This document shows, piece after piece, positions 35,221-46,879 of a stretch of 64,000 bases of DNA. The position numbers and the translations under genes are program-made. Source of the stretch: Tetmemena sp. SeJ-2015 (lineage: Eukaryota > Ciliophora > Spirotrichea > Sporadotrichida > Oxytrichidae); the NCBI GenBank assembly GCA_027382625.1, contig JAJKFJ010021470.1, positions 21,776 through 85,775 on the forward strand, given 5' to 3'. Below the pieces are notes generated by a model, which ran no database searches, was not told the DNA's origin, and saw nothing but the letters and a program-made list of their open reading frames with translations. Position 1 is the first letter of the stretch; each line of letters starts with the position of its first letter.

Positions 35221-35857
35221 GACGGTACGCCTCAATAAGCACCTCAAGGTTAGCTAATGTTTATAACTTTTCCACATTTGCTCAAATAAGGCTTAACCAA
35301 TTTTAAAAGTACACTTTATTTTTGCTAATGTACTAATCGGTTTGGGCACAGTTATAATATGATATATAGAATTTCAACTAAAAACTATTTAATTTAGGCG
35401 AGGGGTTAACGCGCCCCAAAGAATTAATTATATATTTCAAAATATATTAATCTACAATATTATAGTTGATTTTATATTAGATCTAAATAGTAAAATTCAA
35501 TAGCAATAGTGATATGCCTTGAGAATTTATTAATAAGGTATATCTTTAGCCTAAGGACAATTTATTAAGTATTTGAGCTGAAATTCATAAATCACCTCAT
35601 AATCGTATATTTATTCTTTAATACAATGGAGCAGTTTAATTTCCGATTTTTCAATTGCTTTTTCCCTAATTTCAGTTCTTTCAATGAGCATAGTAAACTT
35701 GAAACTGTACAAATATCTCTAGAAACATAACATGTAGAAGCGCACTCTATTCTTAAGGAGATTAGTCTTCGATTCAACTTAATAAAATAAATATTTATTT
35801 AGAAATAGGCTTTGCTAAATAGTTAAATGTGAGATTAGTATGTCCTGATTACTATCT

Positions 35858-36155
35858 GTTTGAAACTTTTAGAGATAATTTTGGAAGTTTTTACTAATTT
35901 CAGAGAGGACACTAATCTCAAATAGAATTTAGATACGAGTAGAAATTCATTGAAGGAATAGAGGAGGATGAAGAGTAAATTGAAATTATATACGAGAAAG
36001 GATATATGACTGCTCAAAAACTACTAAAAGAATAATAATATTCGAAAGCCAATTAAGAAATTTTGAAGGAGGAGGAGGAGGACTAATAAGATGTTGAAAA
36101 TGGGGCAAAAACACTAGATGCTCTCTTAATTTATAGAGCTTTAAAAAGTTATTGA
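35858..36155 (+). CDS. Acidic Glu/Gln-rich gene fragment
   Basis: An open frame of about 100 codons ending TGA 36153-36155, beginning near TFRDNFGSFYQFQ. It contains an acidic run (GIEEDEEQIEIIYEKG) and EEEEDQQD, with TAA/TAG codons as Gln. No ATG with confidence; probably one segment of an IES-interrupted or degenerate gene. Function unknown. Confidence 0.45.
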
Positions 36156-36389
36156 GAGGATTAAGGCTGTATCGTTTGGCAAGATTTAACTATAAATGCT
36201 TTATAAATATATTATTTCATTCTCAGTTTTATATAGTTAACCATAAAAGCTTATTCACCATTTTGATTAAGTGTAATTATGATTATCTGATAAATAAAGT
36301 TTGAAATTAGTAGTACTTCCTTGATAATCTGATTAATTTGGAATTTCTTTATTCAATCAGAGATGTGTATTCAATAAATAATTCAAAAT

Positions 36390-37272
36390 TAGCCAATAAA
36401 TATTTATATTCTTTAAGCTGCACCTGAGCCTGATCCATTATAAAATTAAATACCTTATTTAATTAAATCCGAAAGTCGCTAATAACTATGAATTAGAATC
36501 AACAGGAGTTTAAAAAAAAAGATTCATTTTAGAATTTTTTTTTTTACTTCAATTATTCTAAATAAATAAAGTAATTTAACATCTTCTATTAAAATAAGTT
36601 TGTGTTTAAAGCAAAGCCATCATTATCTTAGCTAGATTGAATCCCACCATATCACATGAAAATACTTAATTTATAATTATTGTTCTTTAAGGTAATGACT
36701 TTGATTGGAATCCTTCAGAGAGATAAGTTACAGCTTCATAGATTTCTTTTTATTGAAAGTAAGAGTAGAATCCTGTAAAAAGGAAGTTAAAGAAGCCTGA
36801 GACTGTCTGAGTCCTAATAGCTAACTGCTTTATTTTCTACTAATTTTGGCACTCAAAGTTCATCTCCTATGTCATGATTTTACTTTATTTTTAACTTAAA
36901 ATTTAATATGAACTACTTATTAAGAAGTATGATAATTTATTTTTAAATATAAGGATTGCTAATTCATAACTACCGGTGAGGAGGGTGTTCAGTGTAGTGC
37001 CTGAGTATTAAGATAAGGGTACTCCTTCGATAATTAAAAATAATGAAATAGATTGTGCTTAAAATGTCGTCAGCTTTGTTAGCCCAAGTGGTTAATATTT
37101 TTTTATATAATAGAATATACCAAATATAAATGTTGCTTGCTTCTTGCAACTGGTGTCGTAAGCAGAGTCAGCTAAAGTAGCCGAGTCTGTGTAAGTCTAG
37201 CCCATTGCGAATCCCTCCATAAAACTTTTCAAATTATCGTTCTCACACACCAATCCTTCTAGTCTCTATTGT
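36390..37272 (-). CDS. Secreted protein family, paralogue D, 5' end missing
   Basis: The family order is recognisable: ENDNLKSFMEGFAMGQTY and SATLADSAYDTSCKKQ (37265-37135), SQYSGTTLNTLLTGSYEL (about 37020-36965), NFECQNQQKIKQLAIRTQTV and FFNFLFTGFYSYFQQKEIYE (about 36875-36700), GFNLAKIMMALLQTQT (about 36655-36600), and PVDSNSQLLATFG, with a GGAT repeat leading to SGSGAAQ (about 36510-36420). Unlike A-C, no signal-peptide exon is visible upstream of 37272; the region there is AT-rich. D is the most diverged copy and may be a truncated pseudogene, or its first segment may lie elsewhere. Confidence 0.6.
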
Positions 37273-37633
37273 TCAAAATTAACCAAATCCAATTAATTGT
37301 TATTTCACAAGTACAATACTTGAGAGCTATTTATATTTAACTATCGGTTTACACTTTTTTTAGTCAAGCTCGAGGTTTATGATATACTTACATTTAAAAA
37401 CAAAAGAAAGCAGAAAGTGAAAAGTTATATTCAAAATATGATCTATTAAATTATTTTAAAGTTACAATGACTTTGAAACCATCATTTTTTCTAAATGATC
37501 TGAAAACTGGTTTAATATATAAATCAAGGCTTTTAAACGAATTCTACTCTAAAAAGATATGTTTAACTCTACTTTTCTCACATAAACTAGCGAAGATTAT
37601 GTAAAATTATTTTAGATAATAAAAAATAATAAA
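37273..37633. other. AT-rich spacer
   Basis: No gene seen; the missing first exon of copy D is not found here. Confidence 0.5.
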
Positions 37634-39103
37634 TCATGAACTTGAAGAATCACTATCGTCAATTTTTATTTTCTTGATGTGCCAGTTTCTTACCCTGATC
37701 TTTTTAGTCATCGATTCATCTTCAATATAACCAAACTTTGCTAAAAGCTAATTGAATGTTAAACTATTTATTTTAGAATATAAAAATTAAATTATAACTC
37801 CTTTTCTTATTTTCCATATGACTTTAGTCTTAATAGGTGGAAGGAACCTTCTGTTTCGTCTTTGGATCTATTCTAAATTCCTTTTTTAGATAGAGACTCT
37901 GGGATGTGTGAGCTCCTAAAAAGTCAGAGTCTTTGTAATTTTATTCAACAAATTCCTTCCCTAGCCTGGATCCCATCCCGATTCTACTATTTATATTCTA
38001 TACAAATTTTCAACATCTAATTATCTGCTTCATATTATTATAGCACTTACTTGTAAGTAAATAGGCATATCCTCTAGTTTAGGATTAACTCTTGGGTATT
38101 GTTTTTAAAAGCTTAAGAATCCCTTAGTCTTTCTAAGATCCGAGTAATGAGTTGCATAAGGGTTCTCAGATGAGGATCCCTGTTAATTTTCAAGAGCAGA
38201 TTGATTATTCCTTGATCTCTGCTGGTTTGTTTTATTAGGTAGTTAAATTCCTATAGCCTGCTAATTCTAAGTCAGTGGATTTAATAAGCTTTATGCACTC
38301 TTATTTTTTGGAATTTGTTGACCTTTACTTTGATCTGTAGTGATTACTTTTCTCTAGTCTCTTTATGCTTACTGCATTAACTGCTACTATTGATCTAAGC
38401 CGCTGAGCTTGTTTATTTTAGCTCTATGCTTTCTAATTTTCTCAGTCTCAAGCTGATGCAAAGGAGGCTGCTCGCTATGCATGCGGCTGAAATGCAGAAT
38501 GTTTTTAGGCCTTAACCTTGGATCTCTATCTCTCTCGCTGTTCCCGATATAATAAATGTCATTAATCGTTGTCTTATACATCTTTTCATTTCGAGGCAGC
38601 TGTTTCGAAAAGTCTACAATCGGAGAGTGTTTCTTCTTTGAAAAGCTTTCGGGAAATATATTAAAGGTCACGAATCGTGCATCATGAGCATTGGCACCAG
38701 ATATGTCAGGCCTACTTACTTGCATGTCAAAATCAACAAAGCCCTTCGGCTTCTATCTTAAAGAGGAGAATTAGGTAGATAGCTCAGTCATGGAATTAGG
38801 AGACTTAAGGGATTTATTTAGGAAAGACCTATTTTGAAAAGTCTTGTTGAGATAAGCATTATATTCCTCATTCTCAGGAGCTTCAAAATTTACTTAAGAG
38901 TTATAAGTCAATCCTCTTCTTAATTAAAATTATTGGCCTTGAAAAGTTCGATTTGCCGTCATTCTCTCTTTCAGCTTTGATATCCTCATTCCTTTTAAGG
39001 GATCCTATCCCAGTTTTGTAAACTTAGAGTAGTCAATTACTCCTTCTATCCTGTTTACGCTATTCTTGATAGTGAAGGGAAGGGAGTTTCTGCTTTTTGC
39101 CAT
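37634..39103 (-). CDS. Basic, Ser/Asn/Gln-rich protein
   Basis: Start ATG 39103-39101 (MAKSRNSLPFTIKNSVNR). The frame is then continuous for about 350 codons without TGA down to a GTAAGT donor near 38053. It uses many TAA/TAG as Gln. Composition is basic and polar; notable segments are SPIVDFSKQLPRNEK and RDRDPRLRPKNILHF, then a Gln-rich helix. After the intron come GAHTSQSLYLKKEF and a C-terminal piece, YIEDESMTKKIRVRNWHIKK, ending in an acidic/Ser tail (DDSDSSSS) and TGA at 37636-37634. The last junction (about 37740-37810) needs an intron or IES I could not fix. The family is not recognised; ciliates have many such cytoskeleton-associated proteins, but this is only a guess. Confidence 0.8.
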
Positions 39104-39773
39104 TAAATTTGATTAGTAATCATTTTAGTAATGAGAGTTAGATTGTCCATTAATATTTAAAGCTTAGAGTGGATCTAAATTCTCAATGACTGAGCTTCTT
39201 CCTAAATTAAAGTCTAGTTTCTATATAAGATTCAGGGTTTTCTAAATGAATTATTACTTAAAGCTCATGATGAAGCAAACTGAAATCTTTTCTTAATGAA
39301 CTTGTTGTTAAATTAGCTTTAGATTTCATTTTTAATGATTGATTGAAGTATATAACACTTTTTATTAGTTTTATTTCTTGATTATATATGCCATTAAAAT
39401 TTCACGTTTTATTTCAAATGAGAAATAAATTCAAAAACGAAATTGAATTATATGCCAATTAAAAGCAGACTTCAAGAAAATTAATACTCAAGTGATAGAA
39501 TTCAATTGTTTTAAAACACAATTTGTCTCAAGATAAAAAGATAAATCTATAAATTAGTACAGACTTCATCATTGAAATTATTAGAAAGATAATAATTTTC
39601 ATATGATAGGAATATAAGCATTGATTGAATTCAGTTAATGTTTGATAATTTTAAATTAATAAAAGGATATTATAATTAAGAAAACACATATCATCAAAAG
39701 AAAGGGAAATTTACAAAGCAAAATTATCAATCTAAAACAATCACTATCAGATAGTCTAAGAAACTAAATAAAA
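39104..39773. other. AT-rich intergenic region
   Basis: Divergent spacer between the minus gene starting at 39103 and the plus gene at 39774. No gene seen. Confidence 0.5.
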
Positions 39774-41301
39774 ATGAATAAATCCTCAGCCTAAAAGATC
39801 GAAAATAAAGTAAAGTACAAAACAGTAGCTTCGAGTTTAAACGGAAATCCAAATAAGACACCGCAACCATCACACTAAAAATAAAAAACAATATGGCTCA
39901 AATACGAATGGATTATCGAGAGTTGGTAAAAAAAGAGATTGATAAAGAAACTCTTTTATTGATAGATTTGACTCCTGCCTTTAACGAATTAATTATGCTA
40001 TGAGATTTAAATTTGAATTGTAATGAGAGGACTGCGGGCCTATTAAGCCTATAATTATTTGACATATTATTGCACCCTTGTTGACAACCAGTTTAATGAA
40101 ATTCTGATGCCTTGAGATTGCTATTAGTTTCTGGCCATTCTAATTAAGTCTCATGTTTATTACTTTATCGTGAGAAGGTCTGATACTTAAATTGATGATA
40201 TGAGATAAGCTATCAGATAATTCACTAAACTATTTTTAAATCGTCAATCAAATGAGGGATTCGAATATAAATAAATCAAATCCTATTCAGTTACCAGCTG
40301 ATAATCCAGACCACTTTCATCACCTAGTTAAAAACTTCATTTTAAATATCTTACTCCCGATTTCCCATTGGTATTTGAGCCATAAGTAACAAAAATGAAG
40401 AGTATTTGCAACAAAGACATCACGTAGGGATTGAGACTCCCACTGCAATCAAAGGCCAGAACTACAAGCAAAGTAGTGCTTAATCATCTTCGAATCAACT
40501 TACTCATTTACAAAATAAGGAACTTGGAAGACCTTCCAATTTCCTCCTTTCTCAGTAAGAAATTGGTGTTAAAGGGTAAAATCAGAGCTTATTATCAAAG
40601 TCAATATAAGCACCAAATGATTCAGCAACTTTGCACAAAATATAATTCGACTCTAAGAGAAAAGACAGTAATGAAATAAGCATATCTTAAATTGAAATGA
40701 GTTCTCAAAAATATTCAAGAGCCAACAGATTGCAAGGACATGCAAGTGATCAAAAGATATTTTTACAGATATATTTATTTAATTATAGAATATACCAAAG
40801 GAGCTATTGCAATTATAGGAAACTGATTTTTAAAGAATGAGGGGATAATCTTAAGTTAAAATCTAGACCTTTGAAATACAGCAGTAGAATGCTAGCTCTT
40901 CCTAATTAAGCAACTTTAATTCTAGAAACCAGCGCTCCGCAGAAAGTCCTTTTAAATAGGCCTCATAATTTAAGAATTCCAAAACTCTTGCAATGGAAAA
41001 TTACTTCACTAGCATAGATGAAATAAAGCACAATGTTAGGCAAGAGAGAAGCCAAGGATCCTAAGGTAGTTAGTCATATTACGATGAAGGGATAAATGAA
41101 GATAATCCATCTCAAAACTCAGCAAGCAATTTGTAGATCAAAATTGCTGAAAGAATTCGCTAAAGCAAAAACCATAAGCCATAGATCATTAAGTCAAAGA
41201 CTTCGCTCGGTGATACTTAAATTCAGAGCAAATATTAATCTTTCTAGCATCTCTCTGGAAAAGACAATAATTTAAGAAGACAAGGAACTAATATTGACTG
41301 A
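39774..41301 (+). CDS. Asn/Gln/Ser-rich protein
   Basis: ATG 39774 opens about 60 codons (MNKSSAQKIENKVKYK). The frame is then interrupted by an AT-rich stretch (about 39960-40390, likely IES-rich) and resumes at about 40395 as EEYLQQRHHVGIETPTAIKG for over 120 codons. After another AT-rich break (about 40770-40870) it runs on as a Ser/Asn-rich block (NSRNQRSAESPF, then IAERIRQSKNHKPQ) to TGA 41299-41301. Many TAA/TAG as Gln. No domain is recognised. It could be the 5' part of the next gene rather than separate. Confidence 0.6.
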
Positions 41302-41471
41302 AATGCATTAATTCTGAAATTTCTTATCTATAATGAACAATTTAATAGTTTTTAGAACGTATAAATGAAGAAAAAAAATTATTTTTGATAATTTATGGCT
41401 TAATAAATTACAAAAATGAAGAGCAAGTTGGTTATTGAATCTAATTTAACTAAAAAATCTAATTTAAGTTG

Positions 41472-44400
41472 ATGTTTAATACAGATAAAGAGTCTAAAAT
41501 AGGTTTAGGTGATAGTCGATAATCGCTAGATGAGATCGCAAAGAAGTACCAAAGCCAGAGCATAGAGCAAATAGTGCATAAGTATCATATAGCCCCAGGA
41601 TAAAATAATAGATTTAGTACTGCCTAAAAAAACAAAAATCCAACATTGAAACATGAAGATTAAAGCTAATATTATATTCTTTATCACAATTAAGACAAAG
41701 GTTAAAGTGAATTACTTCAATAGAGATAATTGACCAATGGAGCTAATAATTCAGAGATTTTAAAAAGCGCAAGAGAACCATCATAAATAAAAAGGGATGA
41801 AATATAGGGATTGACTCCAATCAAAAATATTTAAACTCCTCAAACTTCAAATAGATTCCACACATCCTTATACTTAATTTAAATCATTAACTTATTAAAC
41901 ATCTTTGAAGTTTGGAAACAACCTTCAAAGCAATAATTTTGGTAAAAGATAGATAATTCAACCTTAGTTTAATTCGAGTCTTCATTCATAGAATCCCAGT
42001 TTGACGAGAGGATCTGCATTAAATCAATAACCATTTGCTAATTAAGCTTAGAGCATAGCTTATTCGAATAATTTAAAGAGAGTTTAAATTTTAAAAATTT
42101 GAAGAATGGGGTGATGATAGCTGAGGTACCAGAAATAGAGCTGATGAAAGGCTCAGAGTATACAACTCCTTCAATTATAGAAGTAAAAGAGCAGCAGATT
42201 CCCTCCTTTTCAGGAAAAGCTTATACTCTCAATATAGATGATCAAAATTACAATTCGACGGTGGTTGATGTCTCTCCCAAAGCCATCCAAGATAGTTCAA
42301 ATTATTTTTACAAATTTAAAATACTTTTGAAGACAGATTTACAATAAGAAATAGTTCAGCGGGACGTGAGGCAAACAAGCAAGGATAGAATCAATTGAGC
42401 AAGTAAAAAGTAAGTATTCAAGAACAGGAAGATGGAATTTACACTATCTCTCCTATTTAAATTAACACATTTGTCTATTGCAAGCAAGGCTATTGATTTC
42501 GTAATCAAAAATTCTCCGAGAAAGGTAGCACCTCAAAGACAGTCAGCATAAAGATATCTACACTCTGATATGAGTGAGGAATCAAGATCCAAAGTAGTAG
42601 AATCTCATAATTAAAATAAATTTCAAATCTTATCACGATAAACTTAATTTTGATAATGAATACTAAACGAATGTTAAACTATCTTAGTCGAGGTAAAAGC
42701 TTAGCTAAGGATCAAGCAATAAGATAAATGCAACTCTAAATTCATCTACCTAAAAGGCTTAAATATAAAGCTCTAAAAATGAAAGTAGTAAAAAGTTAGA
42801 TTTAAGGGTAGAATCAAATCCTAGGACTACGCACAATCTCCAAAATAAAAATTAGAATCAAGAAGGCAGTTTATTAAATTAAAACAGTAATAATTTGAAT
42901 AATTTGAAAAACATGGCTATGAATTAAATTGGGCCAAACTACTCGGAGTCTGCCCACTAAATTAACAAAACCAATCTCTCTCATTATTTACTTTTGTTTG
43001 TTATGATTATTTTCATGGAGGAAGTGTAAAAAACGGATCTACTCCCCATGGGAGCGCTTAAGTGAGCTTGAGTACGACTAGCCAGCTTTTCAAAGATATT
43101 TAACAGCAGTATCAGCACAAGCAAGTAAGAAAGCTTGAAGAGATTCACAACATGATTGAGATAAAGAGCATGCAGGCTAAGCAAGAGCAGCTGAGAGAAA
43201 AAGAAAGAGATCGAAAGAGCATGGAAAGTGCAAAGCTAAATGAAATCAGGCAATTCAGAAAATGCTGCAGAACTTGCAAAGAACAACACTCACATGATTA
43301 TTCCTCACATGAAATTATTTATTAAACTTTCTCAGATATCATATTTGTTTTTTCCTCAAGCAATCAAAGTATTGATGAAAACTCAAGAGAATACATTAGT
43401 GCTGCAAGGAATAGAGCCTATAATACAAAAGAGAAAGCTAATTAGAGCCAAGAATAAAAGAAGCCTTCGAAATATCACAGCAGGGGTGGAAGTAGCTTGA
43501 CAGGTGATTAATTATGCAATAGATGTGGATTAAGTAAGGGAATTGTTGAGGAGCTAGAAACCATGAAACAATAACTTAGGGAAGAGTAGGTCATAAGGGA
43601 AAATTAAGAAAGAAAAATCAAAGATTTGTATCATATTTATAAAGAACCATTATTTATTTGCAGAATAACTTCTTAGGAATTGATAACACTTCACACGAGG
43701 ACTATATGTATCAACTTAAGATTATGCAATAGAAAATTAACGATAAGAATTAGCAAATCCAAGATCTAGGATTGCTTCATAGAAAAATTGTATAAACTTT
43801 ATATTTTTTGCGTGTTAGTAAGCTGTAAATTTTGAAGAGCAACTTCAAGTTTCTCTGTTCCTTAAACAAAGAGTACATAAACCTAGAGACTGAGCAATAT
43901 GATAAATAGTATAGTGAATAGCTAAAGTACGATATTGAAAAGTAATATATTCTTATCTCAAGAGCAAACTTGTTTAAAACATTTCTTAATGCTTTTAATT
44001 TAAATAAGTTATTATGAATTAGAATAATTCTATTTGCTTGTCTTACAAAAGCACTGAAGTGCAAACAACTACAACACTATAGCCTGGTCTTTCTTTCCCA
44101 GACTTCGATCCTTTCTTCCTTCGCACTCTCAAAGAAACCTAAGATATGGAAAGAGAATTTCACACTCTCATGAATGAGAATCAGCTACTCAAAAATAAGC
44201 TCCAGATAAGAACTCTTGATTTCAAAGGCACAAGCTCAAAGATCAAGGACATGAAAGAGTCATTAAAATTAATTACTATCTCTTTTGCTAATTATCATTT
44301 GGATTTGGAGGCGAGTTAGAAGACTAGCTGAAAAGATTCTAAGCATAGTTTGTCGAAACAGTAGCTGAGTTTTCATTTAGAGTAGGTGGAACAAATTACA

Positions 44401-44829
44401 AGAATAGTAAAGAGCAAGTGAGAAGGTTTATAGAGCAGCTCTATGAATTTAGAAATGTCTACGAGAATCTCTCAGAGGATAAATTTATAGTTGTAATCAA
44501 ATGGTTTGTTATAGTATAAAGCTAAGGAGTGGACAGTCAAACTCTACTCTCAACTGGCTGAAGCAAATGGAAAAGATATTGGGGCAGGCAGACTTAATAG
44601 TACTTCAAGACGAGAAAGAGAAAGACCGCTGCTTTCAGGTGGACTTAACAAAATGAGACTAAACTTTGTAATGGAGGAAGATAGTCCTCATCTGAGCAGG
44701 AGCGTCCAGGACTTTGGAAATGCATTCAATAGCAAGGTTGCGATCAGCACATAGCCAGAAGGATAAGACAACAATAGGGCTTAAAACTCAACCACTCTTA
44801 GTACCATTCATTTTTATATTAGATTATGA
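41472..44829 (+). CDS. Large Asn/Gln-rich coiled-coil protein
   Basis: ATG 41472 (MFNTDKESKIGLGDSRQSLD). Three IESs with pointers ACATC, AAGA and TTCCTCA restore the frame exactly; others near 42400-42500, 42640-42690 and 42985-43020 remain unplaced. Order: Asn/Gln/Ser-rich N-terminal half; an IAEVPEIELMKGSEYTTPS segment; a long Glu/Lys/Arg coiled coil near 43100-43260; two Cys pairs (CCRTCKEQ, and LCNRCGLSKG near 43520) that could bind zinc; another coiled coil; then an ordered C-terminal part (PDFDPFFLRTLKETQDMERE, LYSQLAEANGKDIG) and a Ser-rich tail to TGA 44827-44829. Resembles centrosomal or ciliary scaffold proteins in general character only. Confidence 0.7.
41867..41903 (+). other. IES, pointer ACATC
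   Basis: A 37-bp segment. ACATC occurs at 41862-41866 and 41899-41903; removal moves frame 0 to frame 1, which is the Asn/Ser-rich frame seen downstream. Confidence 0.85.
42080..42105 (+). other. IES, pointer AAGA
   Basis: A 26-bp segment. AAGA occurs at 42076-42079 and 42102-42105; removal returns the reading to frame 0 in phase. Confidence 0.83.
43308..43358 (+). other. IES, pointer TTCCTCA
   Basis: A 51-bp segment. TTCCTCA occurs at 43301-43307 and 43352-43358. The length is a multiple of three, so the gene stays open either way, but the segment is AT-rich and hydrophobic when translated, unlike its flanks. Confidence 0.8.
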
Positions 44830-45547
44830 TTCAGAGAAGCTTCAATAAGGATCTTAACACTCCTAAAATATATTTTTTTTATGATGTATTAGTATATAAC
44901 TCAGACTCATAACTACTAGGGCAACCTTGAAGAACTGGATTCTTAAAATCAAATGCTTCTGCAATTTTTGAACTGCCAGGCCCATCACATATTTTTTATT
45001 CCTTCTAATAATTTAAATAGAGGAGCAATTAGGTGAATTTAATAAAGACTAGTTACTTTTATCGTCAGGATTCCGCTGATTATAACTTATAAATTATCGA
45101 ATAATTCTTCAATTGCTATACTTATATATCAAATTAACAAGAAGATTTTATTAACTTAGAAAATGAATAATCTCTTTTATTTTCTTACTCTTTTTTTATA
45201 GAGACAATACATTTATGCAAGTTAAAATAGTCAATTATCAATTAATATGCAGCGATATCTACTACGAAGAGAAACTGATCGACAGTATATAATCACTCCA
45301 AATCAAAGGAGAAAAATAAGAGAGATCCAATATCTATGTCATTTTTTAAATAGAGGGAAATAATAAATCATCGATTATACCTATATTTGTATGAAAATTA
45401 AAATTTTTTTTAAAAAAGAGAGTTTTTAAAAACAAAAAATTTGGGGGCTGGTTGGCTTAGAATAAATTTCGGTGAAAAGTGTATAATTAAATATAAGCTT
45501 ATTATTTGGGAGATAGCTAAGTTTAAACTAATAATTTGAATAATCAA
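44830..45547. other. AT-rich intergenic region
   Basis: Poly-T and poly-A runs and no supported gene. Confidence 0.5.
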
Positions 45548-46879
45548 ATGTTATTACTGCCACCGCCCATAAGCACCTCTTCAAACTTCGGTCTTAAGGA
45601 GCGATCCTCGCCTCTAAGACTCCACATCGAAAAATCTGTTTCGCTAAAAGATGAAACCCCCTCTAAGGAATCTGTGTTCTTGGAATTGCCAAACTCCATT
45701 CGAAATATCTCAAAATAAGGGCATTTGATTAAGCACTCGAACACACTTCCCTAAAGTGTATCTGTAAAAATAAAATAAAAATTTATTGTTAAAGTTTGGG
45801 AGGCACAGACCAAGATTTCAACTACTCTCGTGTGATACCTTATGTGCCCGAGTATGCAAGTGAAAAGGAGAAACGTATTCACTCTTTTCTCAATTCAATG
45901 CAAACTTACGCTATCAACGTTAAAGGAAATGATAGACGATTTTTCAAAGACTCCTACTTTTAAAATCTTTGATTAGTAAACGTACTCCTCATATAATATA
46001 TTGAATTCTTACTTCTAATAGACTGATGAAGGAATTTAGCAAGACCAAGAAGAATTCAAGCCTTTTTGCAAAGAGGAAGTAAGCACTTAACAGCTTCAGT
46101 AGCCTTCGTTCTTCACCCTGCAATTTTGAAAAACCGAATGGAGATCTCCACAATTAACAACAGGACAACCTCCAAGACAATCAAATTTACTCTTAGTAAT
46201 TAACTGACCTTCTACAATAAGTATGTGAATGGATTTAGCTCTAAGTTACCTAGAGTGTAGACTCATGTGGAGGAGGACTTTGGACTGTCTTTTGGAACTG
46301 CGATATCCAACTAAAAAATTCATGGCTCAGAAACCGAAGATGTCGAATTGTAAAGTCTAGAATAGATCGCCATGCTTAATGTAAAAAGCCTCGGAACTCT
46401 GGATTATAAAATCTTTTAAAAAATGAATATACAATTCTACATGGATTCTTTTAGTAATATCTCGATTCTAAATGACGACCCCCGAACTTATCTTCATATT
46501 TCCATTTCATAATTCTTTATCATGACAAGGATCACCTTGAAGATGGCATGATCTCAGATGAGCTCTATAACTGTAAACCAATTTTTTATTTAAAGCCATG
46601 CTTTATCATAAATTAATATTTATTGTTAAAGATTCACCAGAGAAATTTAATAACTTCCCAAACCTCCTATCCTTTTCTAATTAGATAATTAGTTTTAAGA
46701 TGATGAGAGCACGAGTAGAAGAAGGTGATGAACTGAGCAGTTGCACAGCCACAGGTTTTGGACTCTATTGCGACTCACCCTTGCAACCTAAGGCTAATAA
46801 CTGCAACTAATATTCTTAGTCTAAGAAGCTCTTCTCTCACAATTTAACTCATTCAAAAAATAACTTTAGTTTTATATGA
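45548..46879 (+). CDS. Unknown protein with two mapped IESs
   Basis: ATG 45548 (MLLLPPPISTSSNFGLK). A 38-bp IES (pointer AAAGT) leads into LGGTDQDFNYSRVIPYVPEY and a Lys/Arg-rich helical stretch. A frame change near 45970 leads to an acidic Gln-rich region (QTDEGIQQDQEEFKPF). After a further break the frame from about 46139 (MEISTINNRTTSKTIKF) runs to a 29-bp IES (pointer TTATC), then HDKDHLEDGMISDELYN. A GT-AG intron (GTAAACCAAT...TTAAAG, about 46574-46631) leads to SPEKFNNFPNLL and a Ser/Asn tail, stop TGA 46877-46879. Not recognised; no signal peptide or TM segment. Confidence 0.7.
45758..45795 (+). other. IES, pointer AAAGT
   Basis: A 38-bp segment, AAAGT at 45753-45757 and 45791-45795; removal moves frame 2 to frame 1, which is open. 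Confidence 0.85.
46493..46521 (+). other. IES, pointer TTATC
   Basis: A 29-bp segment, TTATC at 46488-46492 and 46517-46521; removal restores the frame and avoids a TGA. Confidence 0.85.
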
